Of a DNA stretch of 40,247 nucleotides, positions 28,564-37,819 are shown one piece after another. The stretch lies in the NCBI GenBank assembly GCA_049522565.1, contig JBEKNT010000010.1:1-40247 (forward strand), read 5' to 3'. This stretch comes from JASHVB01 sp049522565. GTDB taxonomy: Bacteria; Pseudomonadota; Alphaproteobacteria; Acetobacterales; Acetobacteraceae. Every line of letters starts with the position of its first letter. The stretch's first letter is position 1. Both the position numbers and the translations under genes were made by a program. The notes below the pieces were generated by a model. The model saw only the letters and a list, made by a program, of their open reading frames with translations. It did not search any database and was not told the origin of the DNA.

Positions 28564-31464
28564 ATGCGAATGAATGAAGGTTGCCGAGGCCCGGGCTGCG
28601 ATCTGCTGCACATAGCTGAGCAACTCCGGACGGACGGCGATCGCCAACGGCAGGCGGGATGGCCTCAGGTGCAAGCAACGCGTCCAGCGCCCTGGGCGAT
28701 ACGCCGGGGCGAGTTTACCTTGAACCACCGACGCTGGTGGCAGTGGCTGCGTGCGTCCTTTGCAGCGATGGCATCGCTGGCGGGAAAGCTGCGGCTGCCG
28801 ATCAACGGCAGTCGCCTGCGGTTCACCGGTGAATCGCTGTTGCCGGAACTGGCCGCCATCGGCTGCTTTCTGGCCCTGTTATGGATCAGCATCGGCATCG
28901 TGCTGGACCACGAATATCGCTCCGCCGAAACCGCGGCGATGCAGTCCACCGGCAACCTGGCCCGGGCGTTCGAGGAAAGCACCCGCCGGACCATCGGCCA
29001 GATCGATCAGATCCTGCTGAGTGCCCGCGCGTTCCATACGGCGCAGGGTGCCCGTTTCGACTTCAACGAGTGGGCCCGTACGCAGACGCTGCCCGACAAG
29101 ATGACCGCCGCGATCGGCATGGCGGACAGCACCGGACACGTGTTCGCCGATACACTGCCAATCCCGGCCGGCGTCAGCATCGGGGATCGGCCGCATTTCC
29201 GGGCGCAGATCGACCCCGCACATGACAACCTGTTCATCAGCCAACCGGTGCATGGGCGGGTCAGCGGCGAGGATACCATCCAGTTCACCCGCAAGTTGCT
29301 CGGGCCGCAGGGCGAGTTCGCCGGCGTGACGGTGTTCTCGCTCGGTTGCGCGGAATTGTCGCGCTTCTATCAGACGCTCGACCTGGGCGACGGTTTCGTC
29401 TCGCTGCTGTCGGCGGACGGCACCGTCCTGGCGCGCGGCCCGTTGGTGCCGGACCTGATCGGCCACAGGATCTCGGAGGCGGGAAAATTCGGCAGCCTGC
29501 TGACCAGGGCCAGCGGCGCGCTCACCTTTCTCGGCAAGCGAACCAATATTGAGCAGATCGCCAGCTTCCGCCGCCTGCAGGACTACCCACTGATCGTCAT
29601 GGTCGGCGTGGATACCGGCACGGTGTTTCATCAGTACCGGTCGCTGCGCCGGCGTGCGGTCGTCAGCGGCATTGCCGCCACGCTGGCGATCAGCCTGATC
29701 GGTGTGCTGTGGCTGCAGCAGAAGCGGCGCAGCCTGGCCTCGCGGCGTGCCTTGACCATCACGCTGGAGACCATCAGCCAGGGCATCCTGATGGTCGATG
29801 CGCGGGGTAACGTTCCCGTCGTCAATCCACGGGCGCTCGACTTGCTCGGCGTGGCGGTCGGGACTTCGGATGCGGCGCATCACGATGCCGCCTCGCGTGC
29901 CGCCGAACTCGCGTCGGGCGACGCTGCGGGCAGCGCGCCGATGATTGCGCTGGCGGACGGAACCTTCGCTGTGCACCCAGGCCAGGACACGCGCTTCGAA
30001 ACCGCGCGCGACGACGGCGCGATTATCGAAGTGCGCAGCCATCCCCTGGCGGATGGCGGGTTCGTGCACACCTACACCGACGTCACCGAGCAGCGCCTGG
30101 CCGACGCCCGGGTGCGCTACCTGGCACATCACGACACGCTGACCGGCCTGGCGAACCGCGTTCAATTGCGGCAGCGCATTCCGGAGTTCCTCGACGCCAA
30201 TTCCGGCCCGCAATTGCTGACCGCGTTCATGATGATCGATCTCGACGGCTTCAAGGGCGTCAACGATACGCTGGGTCACGACGTCGGCGACGAGTTGCTG
30301 GTCGAGGTGGGGCGGCGGCTGCAGGGGCTGGTGCGGGAGGTCGATTTCGTGGCCCGCCTGGGCGGCGACGAATTCGTCATCCTGTTGCCCGGGTTGCGCC
30401 AGCAGGACGCCGTCGCGCCGTTGGCACAACGCGTGTTGCAGCGGCTGGCCGAGCCGGTGCAGGTGGGCGACCATCGGCTGCGGATCGGTGCCACCATCGG
30501 CATCGCCTTCCATCCGAAGGACGCGCAGAACGGCGACGCACTGTTCAAATATGCCGATATCGCGCTTTATTCTGCCAAGGCCGGCGGCCGCGGCACGTTC
30601 CGCTGCTTCGACGTGCAGATGACCCACATTGTGAATGAACACCGCCTGTTGGAGAGCGGTCTGCGCCGGGCGCTCGAAAACGGCGACCTGGAGGTCCACT
30701 TCCAACCGATGTTCGCCGGCGGCTCGCTGGAACTCGCCGGGTTCGAGGCGTTGGCCCGGTGGCGGCATCCCGGCCGCGGCTACATCTCGCCGGAGACGTT
30801 CATCCGCGTCGCCGAAGATTGCGGGCTGATCAACCGGCTTGGCCGCTGGGTCATCGAGGAAGCCTGCGCCGCCGCGGCAGCGTGGCAGCCCCAGTGCCGG
30901 ATCGCGGTAAACGTGTCGCCCATGCAGCTTCGTGACGGACGCCTGCAGGACGACATCGCCGCGATTCTGCAACGCACCGGCCTGCCGGCCCGATTGCTGG
31001 AGATCGAGGTGACGGAAAACGTCATGGCCGACAACAACCAGACGGTGCTGGGCACCTTGCACGCGTTGAAGGCGATGGGTGTGCGGATCGCGCTGGATGA
31101 TTTCGGCACCGGCTATTCCAGCCTCAGCTATCTGCGCCGCTTCTCGTTCGACAAGATCAAGATCGACAAATCATTCGTGCAAGGCCAGTCGAACGACCAG
31201 GGCGTGCGGGTGATCCTGGAGGCGATCCTGGGGATGTGTCACAATCTCGGTCTAGCCGTGGTGGGGGAGGGGGTCGAGACGCAGCAGCAACTGGCGATGC
31301 TGCGGCAGAACGGCTGCACGGAATTGCAGGGATACCTGCTGGGGCGGCCCATCCCGTCTGGCGCGGTCGCGGAGTTCCTGCGGGCCAACGTGCGTAAGCC
31401 GCGCCAAAGCGGCGCCCCGATCGCTGCCTCCGACGTCTCCAAGGAATTGCTGCTCGCGTCCTGA
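28564..31464 (+). CDS. Membrane-bound diguanylate cyclase/phosphodiesterase (Cache-PAS-GGDEF-EAL)
   Basis: A 966-residue cyclic di-GMP enzyme. Two membrane helices (about residues 95-115 and 365-385) enclose a periplasmic sensor of the double-Cache type. Then come a degenerate PAS-like region (TLETISQGILMVDARGNVPV), a GGDEF domain and an EAL domain. The cyclase signature GGDEF is intact at residues 600-604, and the EAL domain keeps FEALARW, VNVSP, EVTENVM, DDFGTGYSSL, KIKIDKSF and GEGVET, so both activities are possible. The start is unsure: ATG 28564 has CGGAG ahead; a TTG at 28720 would fit as well. The adjacent cytochrome locus invites the idea of surface-attachment control, but nothing in the sequence proves it. 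Confidence 0.92.
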   Translation: MRMNEGCRGPGCDLLHIAEQLRTDGDRQRQAGWPQVQATRPAPWAIRRGEFTLNHRRWWQWLRASFAAMASLAGKLRLPINGSRLRFTGESLLPELAAIGCFLALLWISIGIVLDHEYRSAETAAMQSTGNLARAFEESTRRTIGQIDQILLSARAFHTAQGARFDFNEWARTQTLPDKMTAAIGMADSTGHVFADTLPIPAGVSIGDRPHFRAQIDPAHDNLFISQPVHGRVSGEDTIQFTRKLLGPQGEFAGVTVFSLGCAELSRFYQTLDLGDGFVSLLSADGTVLARGPLVPDLIGHRISEAGKFGSLLTRASGALTFLGKRTNIEQIASFRRLQDYPLIVMVGVDTGTVFHQYRSLRRRAVVSGIAATLAISLIGVLWLQQKRRSLASRRALTITLETISQGILMVDARGNVPVVNPRALDLLGVAVGTSDAAHHDAASRAAELASGDAAGSAPMIALADGTFAVHPGQDTRFETARDDGAIIEVRSHPLADGGFVHTYTDVTEQRLADARVRYLAHHDTLTGLANRVQLRQRIPEFLDANSGPQLLTAFMMIDLDGFKGVNDTLGHDVGDELLVEVGRRLQGLVREVDFVARLGGDEFVILLPGLRQQDAVAPLAQRVLQRLAEPVQVGDHRLRIGATIGIAFHPKDAQNGDALFKYADIALYSAKAGGRGTFRCFDVQMTHIVNEHRLLESGLRRALENGDLEVHFQPMFAGGSLELAGFEALARWRHPGRGYISPETFIRVAEDCGLINRLGRWVIEEACAAAAAWQPQCRIAVNVSPMQLRDGRLQDDIAAILQRTGLPARLLEIEVTENVMADNNQTVLGTLHALKAMGVRIALDDFGTGYSSLSYLRRFSFDKIKIDKSFVQGQSNDQGVRVILEAILGMCHNLGLAVVGEGVETQQQLAMLRQNGCTELQGYLLGRPIPSGAVAEFLRANVRKPRQSGAPIAASDVSKELLLAS

Positions 31465-31539
31465 GATCGAGATCGTCTCCGCCTCCCGCAACCTTGATCC
31501 GCTTCGAAGCTCAAGCCTTCAAGGGGCGGGCTGTCAGCT

Positions 31540-32715
31540 TCACACTGCCATGCGATCGACCAGGCGGCGGAGGAAGTCGTCGCAGGCGGCGAGCTGACTT
31601 TCCGCGATCCATTCGTCCGGCTGATGCACCTGCGAGACATGGCCGGGGCCGCATACCATGCAGGCGACGCCGGCGGGCTGGAACAGCGAGCCCTCGCTGC
31701 AATAGCTCACCTTGCCGCCGCCGGAGGCGCCGGTGATTGCGCAGGCGGCGCGCGCCAGTTCATGCTCCGGCGACATCGAGAGTGCCGCGAGATCCAGCAA
31801 CACCTCATACTCGAAGCCGGTATCCGCGCGAAGCGCGCGCATTTGCGGTTCGATCGCGGTAGCCGCATGCGCCTGGAAGCGGGCGAGCGCCTGCACCGGG
31901 TCATCCGCCGGTATGTTGCGCCATTCGACGTCGAAGCCGGCCCGGTCGGGCAGCGTATTCGGCAGCCCGTCGCAGGTGAGGTTGCTGATCTGGAGCGTGG
32001 TGTAGGGCGGATCGAAGCCGGCTTCGGTCGGGCCGCTATGGGCGTGCCGGCGGGATGCGGCGGCCAGGAATGCCATGGCTTCCGCGGCGGCATGCACGGC
32101 ATTGACCCCGCGATGGGCCTCGCTGGAATGCGCCGCGTGGCCGCGCACGCCGACCCGGGCGATCAGGCGGCCCTTCTGGGCCAGGATCGGCAGCATGCCG
32201 GATGCCTCGCCGACCACGCAGGCCGCCGGATGCAGCCTGGATTCTGCAAGGTCCTCGATCAGCCGGCGGGCGCCGTGATAGCCGACCTCCTCGTCGTAGG
32301 TCAGCAACAGGTGCACCGGACGGGACGGCTTGCGGGCCTTGATATCCGGCACGGCGGCCAGCGCGGCCGCGACAAAGCCCTTCATGTCGCAGGCACCGCG
32401 GCCGATCAGGCGGCCGTTCTGCTTGCGTAGCGTGTACGGGTCGCCGGTCCAGGTCTGGCCGTCGGTCGATACCGTGTCCAGGTGGCCGGAAAACGCCAGG
32501 CCCCCCGCTTGCACCGGGCCGATCGTGGCGTGCAGGTTGGCCTTTTGGCCGGTGGGATCCAAGCTCAGCCGATACGGTACGCCGTGCGCATCGAGCCACG
32601 TCCGCACGAAGCCGATGAGATCCAGATTGGAATTGCGGCTGGTGGTATCGAATGCGACCAGACGCGCCAACATCTCCGTCGATGACAGCGACGGTGCAGT
32701 TTGCAGCCGATTCAT
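31540..32715 (-). CDS. argE: Acetylornithine deacetylase
   Basis: An M20-family metal-dependent amidohydrolase of 391 residues that makes ornithine from N-acetylornithine in arginine synthesis. Metal ligands are visible in FSGHLDTVS (His, with Asp following), GRGACDMKGF (bridging Asp), TYDEEVGYHGA (catalytic and ligand Glu), VGEASGM and the late CGPGHVSQVHQPDEW (His). The dimerisation lid (VGVRGHAAHSSEAHRGVNAV) is present. The start at 32715 (MNRLQTAPSLSS) matches the family and has GGAA ahead, although the frame is open 174 bases further. DapE-type succinyl-diaminopimelate activity is less likely given the HVSQVHQPDEW end. Alone, convergent with the GGDEF-EAL gene. Confidence 0.92.
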   Translation of the reverse strand: MNRLQTAPSLSSTEMLARLVAFDTTSRNSNLDLIGFVRTWLDAHGVPYRLSLDPTGQKANLHATIGPVQAGGLAFSGHLDTVSTDGQTWTGDPYTLRKQNGRLIGRGACDMKGFVAAALAAVPDIKARKPSRPVHLLLTYDEEVGYHGARRLIEDLAESRLHPAACVVGEASGMLPILAQKGRLIARVGVRGHAAHSSEAHRGVNAVHAAAEAMAFLAAASRRHAHSGPTEAGFDPPYTTLQISNLTCDGLPNTLPDRAGFDVEWRNIPADDPVQALARFQAHAATAIEPQMRALRADTGFEYEVLLDLAALSMSPEHELARAACAITGASGGGKVSYCSEGSLFQPAGVACMVCGPGHVSQVHQPDEWIAESQLAACDDFLRRLVDRMAV

Positions 32716-32896
32716 ATCAGGTTCCCGGAACGGATTCTTGTCGAGTCTCTCGCGTGGGATTCTAGACCGGGGCCGGGACGTTCGACAAATCATCTGTCCC
32801 AGCAGCGCGGCCGGTATCAAATCTCCGTCACACGCCGGCGACTCCGGTTCGATGGCCCTGCGAAAGCGGCCATTTCGACGATTTGCCAAACATCAC

Positions 32897-32902
32897 TATA
32901 AT
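32897..32902 (+). promoter_or_regulatory. TATAAT -10 element before the XRE regulator
   Basis: A perfect TATAAT, 48 bp upstream of the TTG start, in an AT-rich patch unusual for this window. A recognisable -35 is weak (TTCGAC at 17-bp distance). It would give a leader of about 40 bases. Confidence 0.5.
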
Positions 32903-32950
32903 CACTAAGTTTGTGCCCGCGTTGTATCAACCAGTCAGGAGACCGCACCG

Positions 32951-33166
32951 TTGGCCCGTAAACCCAGTCTTTCACGCTATCTTCGCGACGCTCGCCTGAA
33001 GCGCGGTCTTTCTGTCGCCGAGGTTGCCGAACGTGTTGGCGTCAGCGCCGCCAGCATCTACTTTTGGGAGACCGATCGGGTGCGACCGCGGGATGCGAAC
33101 CTGAACGCTCTATGCAAGGTCCTGAAACTGCCGATCCGTGCAACGCGAGAGATGGCGGCCGGATAA
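32951..33166 (+). CDS. Small XRE-family DNA-binding protein
   Basis: A 71-residue helix-turn-helix protein of the Cro/CI type. The HTH runs from LRDARLKRGLSVAEVAERVG through VSAASIYFWETDRVRPRDAN, with Tyr-Phe-Trp at the turn and a short last helix LCKVLKLPI. It begins at TTG 32951, which is supported by AGGAG at good distance and the family start; no ATG is available. It consists of nothing but the DNA-binding domain, so it could work as a dimer at its own promoter. It diverges from argE over 235 bp. Target unknown. Confidence 0.85.
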   Translation: MARKPSLSRYLRDARLKRGLSVAEVAERVGVSAASIYFWETDRVRPRDANLNALCKVLKLPIRATREMAAG

Positions 33167-33244
33167 GTTGGCCTTGTAAGACCGGGCGCCCGAGAGTTTG
33201 ACTCTCCGACGGCGAACGCAACCCCGCGTGTCCGGGCGCATCCT

Positions 33245-33299
33245 CCCGTGTCATGGCCGGCTCCCGGGCGCTTAACCGAAGGGCCGGCCATGACACGGG
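33245..33299. repeat. Palindromic repeat with perfect 17-bp arms
   Basis: CCCGTGTCATGGCCGGC and its exact reverse complement flank 21 bases. It lies after the XRE gene and before the convergent truncated gene. It shares GTCATGGC with the element at 2495-2586, which points to a repeat family in this genome, and it could act as a two-way terminator. Confidence 0.6.
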
Positions 33300-33385
33300 G
33301 GAGCATGGCGGCTCGCCGGTACGTCAGCATCACGGGCGCCTGGTATAAGGCGCTGCGCGTTCCCGCCTGCGTAGCCTATGCGCGG

Positions 33386-33629
33386 TCAGCCCTGGCATGC
33401 CTCCGGCCGCTTGGCCGCCAGCCACTTTGCCAGCGCGGCATTCACCGCGACGGGCTTTTTGATGCAGCGCGTTGCCGGGGATACGCAGATCGTCGAGCGC
33501 GCGCGCCAGCCATTCCTCCGGCGCCAAGCCCGTCGCGGCGATCAGCACGCCGCCGATCGCCCAGTGCGTCGCATGCTCGCGCAGTGCGTGCCAGACGCGG
33601 TGTCCCGGCCGATGCTGCGCGTCGCTCAT
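33386..33629 (-). pseudogene. Truncated, frameshifted copy of the N-terminus of the TPR gene
   Basis: The start overlaps the stop of the TPR gene (ATGA). The first 45 residues (MSDAQHRPGHRVWHALREHA, IGGVLIAATGLAPEEWLARA, LDDLRIPGNALH) repeat the N-terminus of that gene (VREHATHWVVGGVLLAATG, APEEWFARTLDHLRLPENAL). In a run of five A residues near 33463 the frame shifts; removing one base gives KPVAVNAALAKWLAAKRPEA and a stop at 33386, about 80 residues in all. As it stands, the frame continues to 33330 with an unlikely Arg-rich end. It is either a small duplicated module with a sequence error or a decaying copy. Confidence 0.55.
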
Positions 33630-35154
33630 CCTTGCCAGCCTGCCTTGCGCATACCTTCCACCAGGTGTTCCTGAATCGCCGCGCTGACATAGGGCGAGTG
33701 CTGGCGAACCATGGCGTCGAACACCATCGGCGCGGCACGCATGAAATCCTGCAGCGCCACCTGGGCCTCGGCGTGGCGCCCCAGTTGGCCGAGCGCGGCG
33801 ACCAGATAACGCCTGGGAGGCGCATAGTCCGGATAATCCAGCAGACAGCGTTGCGCGGCTTCGACGGCTGCGACGTAATCGCATTCGCCGTAATACGACG
33901 CGGCAAGTGCGCTGGTGACCATCGGCGCGGTGCGGCCACGCGGATCGAGACGCAACGACAGAAGCGATTCGTCGCGGCCTTGCTTGTTCCGCCCGAACCA
34001 GAAGACCATCATGCCGCCTTGCACCGTATGCGCCCAGGCCGAATTTCGATTCAGTGTGAGCGCGCGCGCAACATGCTCGGCACCGGCCGCATCGCCGCGG
34101 TAGAGAATCGCATGTGCCAGCGCGGCATGCGCCTCGGAGTCATTCGGATCCAGCGCCACGGCTTTGCGAGCGTTCGACTCGGCCAGCGCCTGTGCGTCGT
34201 TCCAGCCCATGGCGCCGTGGAACACCATCTCGCGGATGTAGGTGAACGCCAGGCCGGCGAAGGCGGCAGCAAATCGCGGGTCCATTTCCGCCGACTTCTG
34301 AAAGCACCGCCTCGCCGACTCGGTTGCCGCTGCCGAACCTTGCGCCAGGGACCACAGGCCGCGCTGGTATTCCTCCCATGCGCTGAGGCTGCCCGGTGCC
34401 TTCCGCAGCACCCGCCGCTGCTCCTCGTCGCCGACCACCGGACGAATCGCATTTGCCACAGCTTCGGCAATTTCATCCTGCACCGCGAACACATGCTCCA
34501 GTGCGCGATCGTAGCGATCGGCCCAGACATGGCTGGCGTTCGCTGCATCGATGAGCTGGGCGGTGACGCGCACCCGGCCGGCTTCGCGCCGCACGCTGCC
34601 TTCGACGACGTAGCGCACGCCGAGCTCGCGCCCGACCTGCTTGATGTCGATGGAACGGCCGCGATAGGTGAAGCTGGAGTTGCGCGCGATGACGAACAGC
34701 GCGCGGTCGCGCGACAGATCGGTGATGATGTCGTCGGCAACACCATCCGAAAAATACGCCTGCGCCGGATCGCCGCTCAGGTTGGCGAATGGCAACACGG
34801 CGATGGAGGGACGGTCGGGCAGCGGCAGAGCAGGGGGGTCTGGCGTCGATGACCGTTCCGTGTCGGTCGCCGCCGCGGCTTCGCGGGCAATTGCCGGGGA
34901 AGGACGCACGGCGCGTTTGCCCAGCAGCAGGTCGCCAACGATGAATGCGACGCCGAGTGCGACGGGCACGATCCGCACATCGATGCCCGCGTCCCACAGA
35001 TGCAGGGCATTCTCCGGCAGACGCAGATGGTCCAGCGTGCGGGCGAACCATTCTTCGGGCGCGAGCCGGTCGCGGCGAGCAGTACGCCGCCGACCACCCA
35101 GTGGGTGGCATGCTCGCGCACCGCGTGCCAGATGGACCGCTCCTCCCCGTGCAT
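33626..35154 (-). CDS. TolB-like/TPR protein, frameshifted near the N-terminus
   Basis: About 510 residues when one base is restored. Residues 1-30 (MHGEERSIWHAVREHATHWV, then GGVLLAATG) are read from 35154; after 35065 the frame must gain one base near 35063 to continue as APEEWFARTLDHLRLPENAL. A membrane helix follows (IVPVALGVAFIVGDLLLG), then the domain PSIAVLPFANLSGDPAQAYF...VADDIITDLSRDRALFVIAR, SVRREAGRVRVTAQLIDA and HVWADRYDRAL, often found with adenylate cyclases and winged-helix regulators, and a C-terminal row of TPR-like helices. No cyclase catalytic domain is present. The missing base in GGC-TC-GCG is supplied in the shorter copy (GGC-TTG-GCG). It follows the MFS gene by 48 bp. 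Confidence 0.75.
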
Positions 35155-35202
35155 GGCTGGAATGATAGATCGTTGCAGCGACGCGGCGCCAGCCCAACCG
35201 GC

Positions 35203-36531
35203 TCAGGCGTCCGTCACCCGCTCCAGTCTCCCCACCACGAAGATATAGGAGAACACGCCCAGCACCTCGATCGCTGCAATGAACACCAGCGGCAGCCGGA
35301 AATCGCCGGCACGGAGGAGAAAACCGATGATGATCGGCGACAGGATGCCGGCCACGCCGCCCAGGCAGTTGAACACCGAACTGGTCAGGCCGATCAGCCG
35401 CTCCGGCGCGGTGGCGGAGACCAGCGACCAGTGGATCGAGGCGACGCCGTTGCAGAAGAATGCAAATGTCAAAAACAGGATGATCAGCTCCTGGTTGTCC
35501 ACGTAGTTGGCGCCGACGATGCTGGTGGACAGCACCAGCCCGCCGATGATCGGCGCCTTGCGCGCGAAGGTCAGGCTGTAGCCGCGCCGCACCAGGCCGT
35601 CGGAGATCACTCCGGAGAACAGCACGCCGCAGAACACCGCGATGAACGGCAGCGAGACGTAGAACCCGGCCTTGATGAAGGTGAAGTGCCGATAGGTGAC
35701 CAGGTAGGTGGGAAACCAGCTTCGGAAGAACGTGCCGACGGTGCCCCAGACGAAATGACCGAAATAGATGCCCCACAACTTGCGCCGGCCCAGCACGATC
35801 GACAGGTCGCGCCACAGCGAACCGCCCTGAGCGGCACGACGCGCGACACCCCGGGACGACAGGTCGGGGATGCCGCCGCTGTCGGTGATCAACCGCAGCT
35901 CCGCGGCGTTGACGCCGGGCATCTCGGGCGGATCGCGGTAGCCGCGGAAGAAGATGCAGGCCCACACCAGGCCCAGCGCGCCGGTGAAAAAGAACACCGA
36001 CGGCCAGCCGAACGCCACCTTCAGCCAGAACAGCAGCGGCGTCATGAAGGCCAGGCCGACGGACTCCGCCGCGGTGTAGACGGCGATGCAGGTGGCGCGT
36101 TCCTTCTCGCCGAACCACGTCGTGGCGATGCGGTTGTTGATCAGGAACGTCGGCACCTCGAACAGCCCGACCGCCATGCGCAGCACGATCAGCGACAGCA
36201 ATCCGGTCGCCATGCCGAGCGTCAGCGTGGCGAGCGACCACAACATGATCGTCGCGGGGTAGAGGATGCGCGGATGCACCCGATCCACCAGCCAGCCGCC
36301 AGGCAACTGGAACGGCGTGTAGGTCCAGCCGAACGCCGAGAACACCAGTCCGAGTTGCACCGGATCGAGATGGAACGCGCCGGCCAGCGCCGGCGCCGCG
36401 ATCGACATGTTGCTGCGGTCGAGATAGTTGATGACCACCGTCACGAACAGCAGCGTCATGACAACGAACCGGCGGCGCGACGGTATCATCATGGCGGCGT
36501 GTCCCGCCGCGACCGAGCCGATGGTTGTCAT
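35203..36531 (-). CDS. MFS transporter, anion:cation symporter type
   Basis: A 442-residue, twelve-helix carrier of the major facilitator superfamily. The start of helix 1, VVINYLDRSNMSIAAPALAG, with the NYLDR motif, and GWTYTPFQLPGGWLVDRVHP are typical of the ACS family that imports sugar acids and related organic anions (galactonate, glucarate). The loop between helices 2 and 3 and the mid-loop are normal. GGAGG stands right before the ATG at 36531. It lies 24 bp behind a DUF1185 gene on the same strand, so both may serve one catabolic pathway; the substrate is not known. Confidence 0.9.
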   Translation of the reverse strand: MTTIGSVAAGHAAMMIPSRRRFVVMTLLFVTVVINYLDRSNMSIAAPALAGAFHLDPVQLGLVFSAFGWTYTPFQLPGGWLVDRVHPRILYPATIMLWSLATLTLGMATGLLSLIVLRMAVGLFEVPTFLINNRIATTWFGEKERATCIAVYTAAESVGLAFMTPLLFWLKVAFGWPSVFFFTGALGLVWACIFFRGYRDPPEMPGVNAAELRLITDSGGIPDLSSRGVARRAAQGGSLWRDLSIVLGRRKLWGIYFGHFVWGTVGTFFRSWFPTYLVTYRHFTFIKAGFYVSLPFIAVFCGVLFSGVISDGLVRRGYSLTFARKAPIIGGLVLSTSIVGANYVDNQELIILFLTFAFFCNGVASIHWSLVSATAPERLIGLTSSVFNCLGGVAGILSPIIIGFLLRAGDFRLPLVFIAAIEVLGVFSYIFVVGRLERVTDA

Positions 36532-36555
36532 GTTCCTCCCCCGAATGCCGCGGCG

Positions 36556-37215
36556 TTATCCCGATTCGCGTTGCGCTGCCGGGTTGCGTGGCGGGGTCGG
36601 GTCGCGTGGCGCGGCCGGGTCGCGTGGCGGGGTCGGGTCGCGTGGCGCGGCCGGGTCGCGTGATGGCGCCGGCGGGGGCGAGCCGGTAATGCGCGGCAGC
36701 GGCCGGCCGGCATCGGTCACCACCACTGCCACCACGATCTCGTTGGCGCGCGGTGCGTCGGGCACGCGCACCTCCATCGCGTCGAAATGGCTGAACGTCC
36801 AGGCGTCGTCCTTGTGGCCCAGCGGCACGTCGATCGCCGCGCCCATCCCGCCGCGCTTCTTGGCGCTGGGGATGATCGCCGCGCCTTGCTCCACCGCCAG
36901 CCGCAACGGCGCGCCCAACCTGGGGTGCAGGATCGCTGCGGCATGCTCCAGCTCGCCGTTCTCGCCGACGATGGCGGCCTTGCCGTAGCTGTGCACATCG
37001 GCGGGGGCGATGCCGAGTGCGCGCACCGCCCGCTCCCCCAGCAGCGTGCCGAGCAGGGCGCCGAGGTCGATCAACTCCGTGAGGTCATCGACGAAGCGGC
37101 CGGCGAACGGATTGCCGATCACCGCGATGGCGGCGGCCTTGCGGGTGGGAGGCTTGATGTCCTGGCCAGCCTCCTGGTGGGTTTCCTCGATGACGGTCAG
37201 CAGCTTGCGGATCAT
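36556..37215 (-). CDS. DUF1185 (amino acid synthesis family) protein with hexapeptide tail
   Basis: A 219-residue cytoplasmic protein. The core (residues 1-180: MIRKLLTVIEETHQEAG, AVIGNPFAGRFVDDLTELID, VHSYGKAAIVGENGELEHAA, SAKKRGGMGAAIDVPLGHKD) follows the DUF1185 family, whose role is undefined despite its name. The C-terminus carries a Pro/Arg/Asp-rich tail of about five xxPRDP hexapeptides coded by an 18-bp tandem repeat. The start at 37215 fits the family; the frame is open another 69 bases. It precedes the MFS gene by 24 bp, which suggests that they work together. Confidence 0.8.
   Translation of the reverse strand: MIRKLLTVIEETHQEAGQDIKPPTRKAAAIAVIGNPFAGRFVDDLTELIDLGALLGTLLGERAVRALGIAPADVHSYGKAAIVGENGELEHAAAILHPRLGAPLRLAVEQGAAIIPSAKKRGGMGAAIDVPLGHKDDAWTFSHFDAMEVRVPDAPRANEIVVAVVVTDAGRPLPRITGSPPPAPSRDPAAPRDPTPPRDPAAPRDPTPPRNPAAQRESG
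36581..36670. repeat. 18-bp tandem repeat, five units, inside the DUF1185 gene
   Basis: Units alternate between GGGTCGCGTGGCGCGGCC and GGGTCGCGTGGCGGGGTC, with first and last units slightly diverged. The period is a multiple of three, so the frame stays open and copy number may vary. It codes AAPRDP/TPPRDP steps. Confidence 0.85.
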
Positions 37216-37333
37216 GCGGGGAGCATCGGCCGGCAGTTGCGCCGCGTCCAGAGCGATGCCGGCGGGGCAGGCGCGCGCAAGCAAAGTTCAACGCAGAGCT
37301 TCGGGCCCGAGGTTGGAGGCCATACACCTCTGA

Positions 37334-37819
37334 TCAGTGCCGGCGGCGTAGCGCGGCGAACGGATGTGCGTCAGCATTCGCCTCGATCTCCGGCAGCGCG
37401 GCCCCCGGGGCCCGCGGATAGGGGTCGAGCGCCAGCGCCAATTGCTCCGCCGCCGCCTCGCCCAGATCGAGCATGCTGCCGGTGTAGCCGATTTCGTCGT
37501 CGGCCTCCGGATCGGGATCGTCGCTCTCCTGCCCGGCCGGCACGAAACGGACACGGAAGTGCTCGTCGATCTGCGCCGCGAAGTCGTCGAGCGAGACCAC
37601 GCAGGTTTGCACCACCTGGGCAAGCAGGTGGCCCTCGGCCAGGACGCACTCGGCGGTCAGCCGCACCAGGCGGAAGGTGCAACGCAACGCCAGCACGCCG
37701 GGCACCTGCATGCGCCGCGCCAACGCCGCGCGCTCGGCTTCGTCGGCCTCCAGGGTCACCTCCAGCCCGGTCGGGCCGACCCGGTCCGCCGGCACCGGGC
37801 GGTGCAATTCAGTCGTCAT
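37334..37819 (-). CDS. yceD: YceD family protein (DUF177)
   Basis: A 161-residue cytoplasmic protein of the DUF177/YceD family, linked in many bacteria to 23S rRNA processing and often next to rpmF-plsX. The family blocks LRCTFRLVRLTAECVLAEGH, VVQTCVVSLDDFAAQIDEHF and EIGYTGSMLDLGEAAAEQLA are present; the Cys of QTCV is conserved in the family, and the N-terminal Cys pair of zinc-bearing members is absent. The start at 37819 lies at the end of a chain of repeated start-codon units and overlaps the stop of the last one as ATGA, with GAGGG ahead. It follows the ubiquinol-cytochrome c chaperone gene, as in many alphaproteobacteria. Confidence 0.88.
   Translation of the reverse strand: MTTELHRPVPADRVGPTGLEVTLEADEAERAALARRMQVPGVLALRCTFRLVRLTAECVLAEGHLLAQVVQTCVVSLDDFAAQIDEHFRVRFVPAGQESDDPDPEADDEIGYTGSMLDLGEAAAEQLALALDPYPRAPGAALPEIEANADAHPFAALRRRH

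Noticed and set aside
33190..33206. GAGAG-TTTGA-CTCTC, which looks like a tRNA T-arm
   Set aside because: The loop has the wrong length and no acceptor, D or anticodon arms can be drawn around it; I treat it as a small hairpin at most.
33626..36241. One continuous minus-strand frame of 871 codons through the MFS and TPR genes
   Set aside because: Its first part is an out-of-frame shadow of the MFS gene; only the C-terminal 479 codons are real coding sequence, which shows that the TPR gene is frameshifted, not fused.
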